DNA of 64,000 bases from Ctenosaura bakeri (taxonomy: Eukaryota > Chordata > Lepidosauria > Squamata > Iguanidae): NCBI GenBank assembly GCA_948474755.1, contig CAOLHI010000078.1:310001-374000 (forward strand), in the 5' to 3' direction. A program made the translations under genes and the position numbers. The notes under the pieces were generated by a model that was not told the DNA's origin, ran no database searches, and was given only the letters and a program-made list of their open reading frames with translations. Shown here piece by piece: positions 22,690 to 33,991 of this stretch (its first letter is position 1; each line of letters starts with the position of its first letter).

Positions 22690-23980
22690 AGGAGATAGCA
22701 TTCCCCTTCTAGAGCAAGATACTATATTCTCATTGAATTTTGTGTCTTCCTAATCATAACAAGTGTTCAGAGCGGAGGAAGGAATTTTTAAAAGAAGTTA
22801 CACTTAACAGTTTCAAACAGAACTTAAAAGTAACATGAGTAACCTGTTCAGAGTAGCAGGAGTAACCTGTTCAATCAGCCATCCAGAGACCAATGGCTGA
22901 TGGAGAGTCTCAAGATCTTTGCTACTTTCCCTTTTTATGGTTTAGACTGGACAGCCCTTGAAACAGGATACCATCAGACAGAGGTCCTCTTGAGCACACA
23001 GCCTCATTATCTAAATGCAACAGAGCACCAAGGGCTCAAAATCAGTGCAAATAGTCACTGGCTTTTTGCTTGTTTCACCATAACCATAACAGCAATTGAA
23101 CCATTTGCCTCCTAACAACAGAAGTATACCCATTTGGAAATTTGTTTTTTGACTTGCCCATAATGTTAACTAGAAATGAGAAAAGGGATTGTTCATTTTC
23201 TATTGTCCATGAAGAGCACACCAGTCTCACAACTCTTCCTCTGGTGTCTACAATTCCCAGACCAACTGTAGCAGCCTGGACGATGTAATCAAGTGTGTGG
23301 ATGGCTGAATCACTCTGATCACTGATGAAAATACAGCTGCTATCGATTCTCTGATTACCCTGATTGCCCTTCTCAGGTCAAGATAGAGGCCCACCCCATT
23401 GTTTAGCAAATGCAGTATTCTGTTCACTACATCAATTACCATGACCCTGGGGGCTCAGAAGGCCTCCCCACTCACCCATTTACAGTGACAGCTGTCATGC
23501 TAATGAATCCACGTTGACATTATAATTAAACCATTATACAAAGTGAGGCCTTTGCGCTTGTACATACCACTAACAGACCAGTCCAGAAGGCAATCCTTCC
23601 TAACTTTTAGCAGTACTATGGCTTGAAAAGTGGAAAAGGCAGCTTTCAGAGAGAGCTAAATATATTGGTGAGGGGAAAGCGGAGCATGGAAACTGCCAGA
23701 ACAAGGTAATGACAAGCCTCTGTTTCTTCTGTGGTCTTTGGTAATCAGATATTAATTCCCAGTATGGTAGTCAGCTCATGGAGTTGCACCTTGTGGAGGC
23801 AACAGCCTTGTCATCATCTTTGTACCAACAAAGGGGTAAAGGAAATAGACTGGTCCAGTCTTCCTGCACTGAACATCCTGTTCCATAGTTTTGTAACTGT
23901 GGCAAAAGATTCAGAATTCGGTGACAGGACAGACCAATCATGAAGAAGAGTATAAATTTCCAGTGACAATTTAATCTCCT
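22690..23980. other. No recognised feature
   Basis: No gene or repeat that I can support. Minus-strand frames near 23248-23442 show no known motif. Confidence 0.4.
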
Positions 23981-23982
23981 GG

Positions 23983-24110
23983 GCAGGACTGGTCCTACTG
24001 TTAGGCAGAGTGAGGCAACTACCTTTGGCAGCAGATAGTGATGTCATCAGTGGCAGCTCCCTTGCCTGTCCTGCTGGACTCCCCAGTTGTTCCTCACTGT
24101 TAGTAGGAAT
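23983..24110 (+). repeat. Dispersed repeat, family G
   Basis: GACTGGTCCTACTGTTAGGC, AGAGTGAGGCAACTACC and TTTGGCAGCAG form the opposite orientation of 20654-20790. Fragmentary. Confidence 0.45.
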
Positions 24111-24592
24111 GAGCAATGTTTGTGCCCTCAGCTTGTTCTGAGGGTCCTAATCTAGCCTGCCATGTTGGATGTAGTAGAGTATACCATCCTATTGCCAGGG
24201 TGGAAGTTAGGTTCAATGGCCAGCTCATGCACCTTCTGTAGGTCAAGAGAATAAGGAGGGGATATCATCTGGTGTTTTGGTTCAAACAGCAAAATTTCTT
24301 GGGCTAGCCTTGAACCTGGATGACCTGGCATAGATTTTGCTTGACACACTTCTTGACTGAGAAGTTTTTGAAAATGCTCTTACTACATGATAAAGGAGAA
24401 ATGGAAAGATTTCCAGATGCATTAAAATATTGATAGTTGTCTAGCAAAGAAATAAAGCACTTACTCATGATATTTTGGAAGTGTGAAAGGAAGATAGCTT
24501 ATACACTGATTTGATTATAAAAAACTTAATCTGAAAGGCTTGAGTGTATTTTTTTTTTTAAAAAAAAAAACTTTTCAAATATTTAGGCCATT
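24111..24592. other. No gene; T run joined to A run at 24549-24570
   Basis: Unrecognised sequence with a T run of about ten bases passing directly into an A run, just left of the class C element. Confidence 0.45.
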
Positions 24593-24595
24593 TCT

Positions 24596-24969
24596 GCACT
24601 ATGACACTCTTCCACATTGTCGCGCTGCAGTCCTGGGTCTGGAAGGAAGTACCTGCTCAGTCCATGCGGAATAGAGCACAATGGCACCACCTCTTCCTTC
24701 CACAGCGTAGCCAGGCATTTTCCATTGCTGTGCTATGGAAGGAAGCATCTCCAATGTGCTTCCATGACTTCCGCACAGCCAGAAGTGATGGGAGCACCAC
24801 ATGATCACAAGCGCAAAACAGATTTTTTCCATTTTGCAAAAACTGCACCAGTGCAATGCTTGGGGATGGGATGGCAACGGGCCAGTGAAGATGTTGTGTG
24901 GAAGCACAACCTGCCAACCGCTGCCATCCTGTCCCAAAAGCAGCTTAGCTCTGTCGTGTGGAAATGGCC
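24596..24969 (+). mobile_element. Class C GGCC-ended element, 374 bp
   Basis: Begins GGCCATTTCTGCACTATG and ends CGTGTGGAAATGGCC, the same termini as class A, but the interior differs: CCTCTTCCTTCCACAGCG, GCCAGGCATTTTCC, then GATCACAAGCGC. The interior matches 29828-30179, 39231-39630 and 46828-47232. Flanks are TTA and TAA, a near duplication. The open frames across it are compositional. Confidence 0.82.
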
Positions 24970-25390
24970 TAAGACTGGATCTTCAACCTGACCCTGTCAT
25001 CTAAACCTACTGAATTTTTAAAGAAACATCTTAAACCACTAGTGACCACACAGAAAGAGACTGACCCTCCATTGGAAAAAACATACATGATGCTAAGTGA
25101 CGGCTTGCTAGAGTCTGGCAAACACCACTAGTTAAATGCTAATGCAGGTTTCTCAGAGGACCATCTAAGAAAGACTATGTTTTAGGAATCTTATTTATCC
25201 TTAATTCCCATGTAAGCAACAGTCACCTTCTCTTTTGAGGTTCTTTTAAGAGAGATTTTCTCTCTCTACCAGCCCTAATAATTGTTCCCCTGATAATATG
25301 GATTTTATGACCCCCTTAGATTTAACTGCTGTGTTAAATCATGGCTTTTAGACTTTGTACTTGCATTCAAGGCATCATTTGTTGCCTTTA
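24970..25390. other. No recognised feature
   Basis: No gene or repeat recognised. Confidence 0.45.
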
Positions 25391-25585
25391 GGTGATCTAG
25401 CATGGTGTAGTGGTTTGAACATTGGATTACAGACCCTAGAGGCTAGGGTTCCATTCCCTGCTTGGCCATAGAAACCTACCGGGTGACCTTGGACACATTA
25501 TATACACTCAGCCCCAGAAAACCCCATGATAGTTTTGCCTTAAGCTCGCCATAAGTCAGGAACAACTTGAAGGCATTTGAAAGCA
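25391..25585 (+). mobile_element. Sauria-type SINE, near full length
   Basis: Head GCATGGTGTAGTGGTTTGAA (A box) and CTAGGGTTCCATTCCC (B-box region), body GGTGACCTTGGACACAT, tail CCCCATGATAGTTTTGCC and CCATAAGTCAGGAACAAC. It ends in an AAGCAAATG tract. Confidence 0.87.
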
Positions 25586-25589
25586 AATG

Positions 25590-26189
25590 AAATGTTTAAC
25601 ATCTTACACTACTTCCAGAAGACACCAACATTCAGCCTTCAGGACTCCATGTGCCATTACAGTACACATTTCTTGCTCTAAAATGCTAGACTTTTTTGGA
25701 ATCTTTACTAAACGCTAACCAACATGTGAATTCCAGTTCCTAAGTTATTCAGGCAGCATTATGTCACATCAATTTAGATAAACGCACACACACGTGCAAA
25801 CACAGGCCTATTGTGAGACAAAACAGAGCTAGTCTGAGAGAATGGAATTACCAATGGGTGACAACAATTAAACCAAAATGATAATTAACCTTTTTAACTG
25901 TAGCATTTCATAAAAAAGACAGCACTCATACATTTATTTATTTCTAAAGTTAAGCAATGTCTAACTCCAAAAATTAATAAGTGAACAATTGGTTGGCGAG
26001 ATATACAGTTGCAGTAAGACAGACAAAGAGACATCCAGATTCTAAACATATTTCCCTGGAAAGTCTGTGAGACTTTCTCCTGTACTTGAGCCTTTGTTTC
26101 TATTTATAACAGGGATTAGGAGCTGGCTGATAAGCTGACTATGTTTTTATGTCCCTTAATTTGACATCTTTCTCTCCCATCTCTTTATG
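25590..26189. other. No recognised feature
   Basis: No gene or repeat recognised apart from a short interrupted CA run near 25786-25797. Confidence 0.45.
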
Positions 26190-26278
26190 GAAGAGAAGAA
26201 GGAGGAGGAGGAAGAAGGAAGGAAGGAAGGAAGGAAGGAAGGAAGGAAGGAAGGAAGGAAGGAAGGAAGGAAGGAAGC
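26190..26278. repeat. Purine-rich (GGAA)n microsatellite
   Basis: AGAAGAAGG and AGG units grade into about 17 GGAA units, forming an uninterrupted purine tract. On the minus strand this creates a spurious Leu/Ser/Phe/Pro-rich frame. Confidence 0.95.
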
Positions 26279-26990
26279 TCAGATAGTAGCTTCTTAGTGC
26301 CCCTGTCTCTGCTACAGATGGGTCCCCTCGATCCCCAGTGTAATCTCTGCAGCCTGAAATTTTACAAGATCCCCACAGCTCTTCAATTACCTTCTTTGGC
26401 CTGTCAAGACTCCAGCATCTCAAATTCAGTTAGGTGGTGTTTGGAGCTCTGCCAAAGGCCAGCCTCTGCTCCTAATGACAGCCAGCTGAGGGGACACTGA
26501 GAGGGGCCAGATTCGATTTGCCGGCCCTCTAATTGGATTAGGGGAGCAGGGTTTTTATTTTCTCCGAAGTTGGCAGTAACGGGGATGAATGATGGCCAAA
26601 GGATGAGCTGTCAATGTCAACAAAGGCTTAGAAACAAAATAATAATAATACTAATAATAAGAGGAGATTTAAAAAAAAAAACAAAGAATTTTTTTAAAAA
26701 GAAGAACAGTGGGAGAAGTTCCTGGCTGGCTTTATGGCAGCATATGGGGACAGCTGAGTCAATTGTTTTGGTGACAACATTCTGTTTGCACTCTCCGGCT
26801 GTTGTACAAATTACCATAGATTTGTAGGCAGGGAAATGTCAAACCGCAGAAATTCCCCTGTGGTTTTCCTTTTAAAATTTTAAATTTCTGGCTTTGAGTT
26901 CTGATTTAATAAAATGAACACTAAGAATAAATATTCCTGATTTCTTCTGGTAGTAAGAGAAAACAGTTTTGCTTGTGTCATGAACCAATA
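26279..26990. other. Candidate conserved non-coding element
   Basis: Repeat-poor, compositionally balanced sequence without coding potential. It contains a homeodomain-dimer-like palindrome TAATTGGATTA (26530-26540) and AACAAAGG, TCAATTGTTTTGG and GTGACAACATTC words typical of HMG or other factor sites. It is broken by A runs near 26671-26700. Conservation is inferred from texture only. Confidence 0.3.
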
Positions 26991-27372
26991 TTACAATACA
27001 GTTTCCTTGTTTTGCCAAAACATATTATAATGTATCTGAATCCTGGACTTTGGGCTGATAAAATGCACAGCCTCTCTAGGAGCAGCTTCCCATCCCTCTG
27101 TTTTCTTACACTTTTTTCCTGAAGACATAGTAAAGGGCAATAAATAATATGCCCATCAAATCCTCAGTTGACAGCTTTCCCATTGTTCGACTGACATTTC
27201 CTTCACTCCTGCCCTATCCTGGAAGAACAAGAGCAATACGTGTGGGAAAGGTGAAGAAAATGGGCTGGGGACTCTGCGTAGTCCTGCTGTTGTACAGCTT
27301 GACCAAAGCCTTCTACATTACTAGGAGAGCCCTTCTTTTGAAGGCATTGTCTGTCTGAAGAGTTGATGAATC
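26991..27372. other. No recognised feature
   Basis: No gene or repeat recognised. Confidence 0.4.
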
Positions 27373-27375
27373 CTA

Positions 27376-27555
27376 GGCTTTTTCCGCACTACACTCTTAT
27401 AGCACGATGATTCCACTTTCAACATCCTATGGAATCCTGGGGTTTGCAGTTTCGGGAGGGGCCAATTGGCCCCTCCTGAAACTGCAAACCCCAGGATTCC
27501 ATAGGATATTGAAAGTGGAATCATCACATTATAAGAGTGTAGTGTGGAAAAGGCC
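27376..27555. mobile_element. Class A palindromic MITE, TSD CTA
   Basis: Arms of 90 bp with about 8 mismatches by eye and a central GGCCAATTGGCC self-complementary core. CTA flanks both sides (27373-27375 and 27556-27558). Most arm mismatches are transitions, several at CG sites. Confidence 0.93.
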
Positions 27556-27558
27556 CTA

Positions 27559-28077
27559 GTCCAGTTTAAAAAAGGGAATAAGATACATGGGGCCTTCATA
27601 CTGTCTGTCAAACAGTTAACAGCTCAACAGCAGACTGAGAATCCAACTGCAAGTGAGAGTTATATATCTACAGGGACAGATGTGTAAGTGCAAATTTTGT
27701 GTAAATTAGTGTCCTTTTGTGTGTGTGTTTTTTAATATACAGGGTTTTTTTTTAGTGCATATTTATATCGCAGTGGAATGACATTTGCCAAAGGATAAAA
27801 CTAAGTTAACGAATTTTAAATACCACAGCAAATTAATGGGTGAAATAGAAATTGATTGTATACAATTATAGGATTGGCTGGACAGTTCCTGGCTGAATGA
27901 GAAAGGCCCACGAAAGTTATCGGAATTTTGAATTAGTTAACAAACATTGCAACCCTCAACAAACTATATGGACAAAATGTACGCTGAAGTCAATAAAAGT
28001 TCTGAAATCAGCTAAATCTCTGTCCTAACTGGTTGCAGACCAAAAACATGGCTCATAGGTACCATTAAAATCTCTTT
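27559..28077. other. No recognised feature
   Basis: No gene or repeat recognised; a short GT run at 27719-27727. Confidence 0.4.
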
Positions 28078-28165
28078 GGTCATTTCTGCACTAGACTGTT
28101 ATAGTGCTATTATTCCACTTTCAACATCCTATGGAATCCTGGGATTTGCAGTTTAGGGAGGGGCC
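28078..28165. mobile_element. Class A MITE, single arm only
   Basis: One complete arm: GGTCATTTCTGCACTAGAC through ATCCTGGGATTTGCAGTTTA to GGGAGGGGCC. It then stops exactly at the position of the palindrome centre. The second arm is missing. Confidence 0.82.
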
Positions 28166-28401
28166 ATCCTGGTTTCTCAGTGGCTTTTTTATGCCTATTG
28201 CACCAACATCCCAGTTTCTTTTCTGGAAGTTATATTTTCTGTCACACTTTGGTAGTAGCAGCAGAAAGGATATGCAAAATATTCCAAAAATTGTTAAAAA
28301 TAGGTTTCTGGAATGTGGGAAAACCCTGACAAGAACAGTCCTAGATAGGTGACAATCTTCAGTTTGGGACTTATTTTGTGTAAAAAATGCATGTTGGTAT
28401 T

Positions 28402-28529
28402 CTGTCCAGAAAATGGCATTGTCTGCTCAGAAAATAAATTTCCTGTGTAGAAAAAAATATTTCTGTGCAGAAAACAAGCTTCTTGTATGGAAAATAGCAA
28501 ATTTTTTTCAATGCAGAAAATAAGTCCTG
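28402..28529. repeat. Diverged tandem repeat, period about 20 bp
   Basis: Five successive units of 20-21 bp start at 28402, 28423, 28443, 28463 and 28483, each with a core like CTGTGCAGAAAA, and a sixth degenerate copy follows. On the minus strand the units translate into a repetitive Phe/Tyr-rich string, which is a by-product. Confidence 0.75.
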
Positions 28530-28597
28530 AATTGCAGAAGTCTTTAAAAGCTGCACAGTTTTGATTACTTTGTTGTAGTAAGGAGAAAAATGGTAAA

Positions 28598-28683
28598 GCG
28601 TTTAATGTGTTTTAATGTGTTTAATTTATTGTTGGAAGCGACCTTGGGTCCCACTCTTGGAGAAAAGCAGCATATAAATATAT

Positions 28684-28690
<7 letters not shown>
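28598..28690 (+). mobile_element. L2-type LINE 3' terminus
   Basis: GCGACCTTGGGTCCCACTCT, TGGAGAAAAGCAGCATATAA then ATATATTAG. This is the canonical 3' end of reptile L2-like LINEs. The adjacent microsatellite probably grew from its tail. Confidence 0.7.
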
Positions 28691-28735
<45 letters not shown>

Positions 28736-28757
28736 CAGACAGATAGACAGATGGATA
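28684..28757. repeat. (ATAG)n / (ACAG)n microsatellite
   Basis: About 12 AGAT units followed by AGAC and mixed units. It directly follows the L2 3' terminus. Confidence 0.95.
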
Positions 28758-28759
28758 GA

Positions 28760-29450
28760 GTCATTCATTTATGCCTGTGAATAACACTTATAACAATGTA
28801 CATGCCTGTTTGGCAGTCCTAGCCACACTTGCCCATTTCCATTTCTAAAAGAAGAAGGAGAAAAGACCATAGCTTTTTAGAAACAATTTCTTTGCCTCCA
28901 TTTTCAGGGCTGTCCTTGAGAACTCATTTTCCCCCCTTTTTGTCTCCAGTGTCTATATTAAAGACCTCAAGCCTTACCACAATGTAGAGAGAGGAACGCT
29001 GGCTTTTTTCACTTGCGCCACATTATCACAGAAAGGTGGATTAGAAGTTATCTCAGCTCTGCTTTCTTTCAGGGCTCCTTGGCAACACAACCAGCAAGAT
29101 ATAAATATGTGCTAAAAAAAAAACTTTAAATTTAAAGAGAGGGCATACATGTGAGCCAGGAGACACAAGTACTTTGGTGCCACAGAAGCCTGTAGGACAA
29201 AAGGGCAGAAACCTCAGTCTTTCAAGATCACTGTTTTCTTCATTTGACGCTCATGGTGGAACAATGTTTGTTGACCAGCTTCAGTGGTAAAATGATTAAG
29301 TTGCTAAGACACAGAATTCAATAAACATTTTATTTAAGAAATCTGATTTTAAACATTAAATTAAAAATCATTTGTTTTTAATGAATTGGTTTGGTCAGGG
29401 GTAACCTAGAAGCATAATTTATGAATGTGAAACAGCTCTTGTGGGAGCAT
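28760..29450. other. No gene; unique-looking sequence
   Basis: No repeat recognised. The stretch 28900-29100 has a balanced, non-repetitive texture that could be conserved, but I have no direct evidence. Confidence 0.35.
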
Positions 29451-29451
29451 T

Positions 29452-29585
29452 CCCCAGTATGGTGCCCTCTGGATGTTTTGGACCATATTTTCCATCACTT
29501 CCAATCAGCCCGCTAATGGCTATGCTAGCTGGGGACTGGTTGTTGTCCAACTCACATGGAGGATACCAGGCTGGGGAAGGCTACC
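29452..29585. repeat. Dispersed palindromic repeat, family P
   Basis: CCCTCTGGATGTTTTGGACC on the left and GTTGTCCAACTCACATGGAGG on the right flank GGCTATGCTAGCTGGGGA. Same layout as 796-922. Confidence 0.65.
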
Positions 29586-29827
29586 CTAAAGAACATCTTC
29601 TGACAAGACCCAATGAATGAATAGGGGCAGTTGGGAGTGCAGAAGCTTGTCAGGGAGGAGCAGGCAGGAAAAGGTGGCAATTCACCATGATTCCACCCAA
29701 TTGGGGCTGCTATAGGAACAAATTAGAAGCCGGACATTTATTTTTGTCTGAAAGAAAACTTTTAAGGATAGACATTAAAAGTGGGCCTGATGGGTCCTGC
29801 TAGGTTAGAGCAAGGGTGGACAACTGT

Positions 29828-30179
29828 GGCCCTTTCTGCACCTTACCTGTTTCTGAAGCCATTGCATGGGGATCCAAGGAAAGCCCCTCCCAGGAGGGGA
29901 GCGCTTCTCTCATGCTCCCCTCGGCACCTGCTTTCTACCGGAGGAAGGAAGAGCAATGGCTCCACCCCTCTGTTCCACAGTGCAGCCTGGCAGTTTCCCA
30001 AGCTGCGCTGGGGAAGGAAGCACAGCTGTTGCACTTCCTGCCATTTTGCACAACAGATAAGTGCAGGAGGGAGGCGGGAGGATTGTGCAATCACGTGTCA
30101 TTGGCAGAAGAAATCCATCAATGATTTAATTCATGATCCCATGGCCATTGCGGGTTGGGGGTGGTGTGCAGAAAGGGCC
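29828..30179 (+). mobile_element. Class C GGCC-ended element, 352 bp
   Basis: Begins GGCCCTTTCTGCACC and ends GTGCAGAAAGGGCC. The interior has GAGGAAGGAAGAGCAATGG, GTGCAGCCTGGCAGTTTCC and GTGTCATTGGCAGAAG, as in other class C copies. Flanks are TGT and AGT (two of three bases match). It carries overlapping compositional open frames on both strands, none with a known motif. Confidence 0.82.
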
Positions 30180-30182
30180 AGT

Positions 30183-30700
30183 GGCAGATCAGAATCTATT
30201 TCCTACCCAGGGACCCAATAAGGGCCACACAGACTGTCTCCCACCCCCCCCAAAAAACTTCTGCTTTGAAAAAAATGGCTATTATTTTATGTTAAACAGT
30301 ACTTCTGGCAGCCCACTAGTTACTTATGAAGGCCAGACTATGCCTGTGTAGCTTACTTTTTGGTCATTGCAGAGATTTGAACTCCCTGCTATCTGAACAA
30401 TGACCAAACATCTGCTAACTTTCAAGCTGTTGCTGCTCCCAGCAGGGCCATTTACCAGCCATTTATTGACCTTCAGAAGATGTGCTGTCTGTCACTTGTG
30501 CCCAGCTACCAGAACAAGCTGGATGCTCCCCTGCTGCTGTCTTGCCTCACTCTCCACCAGTTACTAAATGGCCATGGGGAGGACTGCAGTGTCCTGAAAG
30601 ATGGGGTTTGGAAAGAGATAGTGTACTACTCTCTTGTTGCAAGAGCTCCACTGGTCTGTTACAGGCACTATTTAAAGGGCTGTTTATGACCTAGGCTATT
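30183..30700. other. No recognised feature
   Basis: A short C run followed by an A run at 30245-30256; otherwise unrecognised. Confidence 0.4.
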
Positions 30701-31140
30701 TTGAAGACTATATTTTCCCATATGAGTCTACCTGGGCTCTCAGATCTTTTGGGGAGTTCTTTCTCTCAGTTCCTCCAGGCATGTTTGGTGGGAACAAGGC
30801 AGAGGGCCTTCTCAGTAGCTGCTCCCAAGCTTTGGAACTCACCCCCTAGGACGGCTTGGATGGCTTCATCCTTGATCTCCTTCTGCTCACAAAATGAAAA
30901 TGTTCCTGTTCTGTCAGAGTTTTAGGAAGTGACTGCAATGGGCTTTTAATGATGTGCTTTTTTATTGATTTTAATATTATTTCAATAAATTTTATAGATT
31001 GTTTAATAGGTTTTTGAAAAACTTAATATATATATTATTAATTTTTCAAAATGTTTTTAATCAGTATAGGCGTTAAGATTTTCCACAGCACTGTAAGTCT
31101 CACTATTGCAAAAAAGGCAAAATGTCAATGAATAAAATAA
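30701..31140 (+). mobile_element. L2-type LINE 3' end with ORF2 C-terminus
   Basis: The plus-strand frame contains RAFSVAAPKLWNSPP, the conserved motif near the end of the reverse-transcriptase polyprotein of L2-like LINEs. A T-rich 3' untranslated region with an AATAAA-like word near 30983 follows. 5' truncated and inactive. The A/T-rich 3' end merges with AATAA repeats near 31130-31150. Confidence 0.78.
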
Positions 31141-31904
31141 TAATAAAAATAACATTTCTGCCTCTGCAGAACTTTATGATACACCTCCCAAACCATCATC
31201 TCAGGTGTGTGTGTGTGCATAGGGAGGGGTAATAACAATTTCCAGGACAGGAAATTCAACAGAAAAAGACTGTTTGTGGAAATTAGTTTTAGATTAAGAC
31301 CCAGAAAACCAGCTTAGGGAGCTAGATGTAGACCAAGAGCCACATTTTGCCCATGCCTGCACTAAATCTTTAAGTACTATCCTGCACCTATGACCAGAAC
31401 CAACCCAAAATATGAAATGGCACTCCATCCATTCCATTGTACGTTGTACATTGTACTGTAAGGGGACAGTGTTATCCATCACATCTGAAGACAGCAAGCT
31501 AGGTTCAGTGTGCAGGACAGGCTGCAGAGCATCCACAGCTCTGCTTTCCTTGCTGGCTTCCCAACATCTGTGCCTGGAGGTGCTGCCTCATTCTGCCCAA
31601 TGGGAAAAATTATCTTTTAAAAGGTAGGGCAGTCTGTACCTAAAGCAGTCCCAGGGGATGTTTGCCCAGGAGGAAAGCACTGTTTTAAAAGTGGCAGAAC
31701 AATCAGGACAATTTGGTGTCAATCCATCATGAAACATGTAAATGATTGTTTCTTATTTCAGGAAAAAAAACATGGAGGACAAGAGAGTTCTGGTAGCCCC
31801 AGTAAGATAGTGTCCCTTCTGTGCAGCTACTGACAGGACAGCCAATAATTTACTTATATATCTTTAAATTCTGGGTGAATGATCTTATTGAGGAGGAGGG
31901 CACT
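31141..31904. other. No recognised feature
   Basis: Short GT run at 31206-31217; otherwise unrecognised. Confidence 0.4.
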
Positions 31905-32395
31905 CATAATTTACAGTTTTCCCTCCAATTTCACAAGGGTTTGGGATGCAAAACCCTTGCAAAAGTGGAAAAACTGTGGATAACTTGCTTGCATTCCCCC
32001 TCCCATTCCTTTCCGGACTCCCCCCTTCCTGTTCCCATACAAAAGGGAAGGGAATGGGGGTGGGGGAAGGCACACATAAGCCTTCCTTTCTCCCTTCAGA
32101 GCTGCCAGTGCTCTTCCTATGTATTTTGCTCTGGTGTGGAGAATTCGTGCAAGCCTTCCCCCCACCATTTCTTTCTGTTTTGCCTTAGCACAAGTTCTCT
32201 ATGCTGGAGCAAAATGCATAGGAATGGCAGGAAGTGTTCCAGAAGGGGGAAAGGAAGGCTCACATGAGCTTTCCCCTACCCCCCATTCACTTATGTTTTG
32301 CCTTGGCATCAATTCTTTGCACTAGGGCAAAATGCATGAAAATGGGAGGAGAAGAATGGGGGGAGATGAATAATCAGATTCACTAATGTCAAACT
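31905..32395 (+). repeat. Dispersed repeat, family V (copy 2)
   Basis: Opens with TTTCACAAGGGTTTGGGATG and CAAAACCCTTGCAAAAGTGG and ends with CTAATGTCAAACTAGTGAAT. The interior has at least two diverged copies of a TTTTGCCTTGGCA...TTCT...GGAGCAAAATGCAT unit (near 32180 and 32297). The complement occurs at 11196-11655. Confidence 0.6.
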
Positions 32396-32399
32396 AGTG

Positions 32400-33988
32400 A
32401 ATGTAGAGGAAGAAATGTATTTTACTTTAAATGGTCTTATCAGGAGGCTCTTTGTAAAGTGATATATATTACTTCATTTCAAAATGTGGTAATGTCCTAA
32501 TATATTTGGAAACTATCTTCCCGTTCTGCTCAGTAGGAGTCCTCAGCCTCTGCCCCAAAATCCTGCTCAGAGCACACTTTTGCCTACAGGAGCCCACTAC
32601 TCATTTTCATCTTCTCACTCTACATATGAATCAGTGACTTAAAGGCTATTCCTAGTCCCACCTAGAATAGACCTAGTGCATTAGTTAGATTTACCTAATG
32701 GTGATGCACCACACCTCAGTTGCTTCGATTGGTCTACTCTGCTTGAGACTACCAATTGCATCTACAAGCAGATGCAAAGTTAGGCATGCTTCAGTCCATT
32801 GAAATCAAAGGACCTGAGTACACCTAACTCCATGTTGGATTGTTGCCAAATGCATCTGACTTGTTCCTTGTCATTTATCCCACAACACAGCCATTTATCT
32901 CATTTTGTCATATTATATAGCCCTAATATCAGAACATCCTTGTTTCAAAGCACTCAACTAAATAAACTATGGGGAAGGGAGTCATGACCCTTTCTCTGTG
33001 ACCCCTTAACCTGGGACAAACTGGTTGCCTTAACTGGTACAAGGATGTTGCCCCTATTTTTCCATATCGTGAAGAGTTTCCACAGTTTTGTCACCGGTGG
33101 CACTACTGAGGCTTCATTGCCCATATGTTCATCAGACAATGGGTAACTTTAAAAAAAAAAACTATTACTATAAATATTGGCAGTCTGGGTCAAGCAAATA
33201 GCACTATATAAACAGAGAGTTTCTCAAAAAGCTCTTGGAAGAAAGCTCTTTAGTGATGAAATTTTTTACTTAAGAAAAACCCCTAAATCAATTTCCATCT
33301 CAGCCACATTTTCTCCACTCAGCAGTTCCATGAACTCTCACTCGCTTGCCTTTTCTCACTCTTTTCATTGGCTTAGTGGGTTACAGGGCTTACAGTTTCC
33401 CACTATGCCTGGACCGAAAGCAAATATATTGCAACATCGTGACCACATCTGAGGTGCTTCTTGTGACCCTGGTGAGGTTTTGCAATGTTTGAATCAGTTC
33501 TCAGACTGAGAACAGAGCAGGAAAGGAGGCTGCTGAAGGCAAGATCGCTTAGATATTGGACAAGCAATACAGACCATTTCCCTCCAGCAGTATTCATCTT
33601 TGCTGGTGCTACAACAGCTGAGCTTCATTCAGTATCAGTTTAACATACCAGAGACTTAAAGGGGCTTTACAGACCAGATCTGCTTTTATGGGATAAAAAA
33701 TGGGCCTCCAGCAGAAATGAACACATCACTTGTGTTCTGGCAGTTGAAGTCTTATTGGACCAGATCCCTCTCCCTGCCCTTACTGTTTTAGAACCATATT
33801 CACCACAAAAGAGTCCTAATTTCAGAAGTTGGAATAACATATATAACTAATAGTGGTACATTATGTTACTTTGGGGAAATGAAGGGAAAACAACATCACT
33901 TTGGCAAAACAAAAAACAAAAAAACCCATAATGACTGGTAGGGTTGTGTAATGACACAACTAAAGAATTTTTGGTCTTTTAATATTTT
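32400..33988. other. No gene; faint old repeat near 32760-32840
   Basis: CAGTCCATTGAAATCAAAGG near 32790 matches the low-copy motif noted at 8575. Nothing else recognised. Confidence 0.4.
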
Positions 33989-33991
33989 TCC

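Noticed and set aside
26139..26423. Minus-strand protein with a Leu/Ser/Phe/Pro-rich repeat
   Set aside because: Direct translation of the GGAA microsatellite.
27376..27555. Long hairpin as a microRNA precursor
   Set aside because: The hairpin is a multicopy transposon with target duplications. Arms of 90 bp are too long and there is no evidence for a discrete mature product.
29781..30221. 146-codon plus-strand frame and several overlapping frames
   Set aside because: Nearly coincides with a class C element (29828-30179), extends into its flanks, and has no domain or supporting signal.
31821..32325. 148-codon frame with others on both strands
   Set aside because: Falls in repeat family V. 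The frames arise from GC-rich internal repeats.
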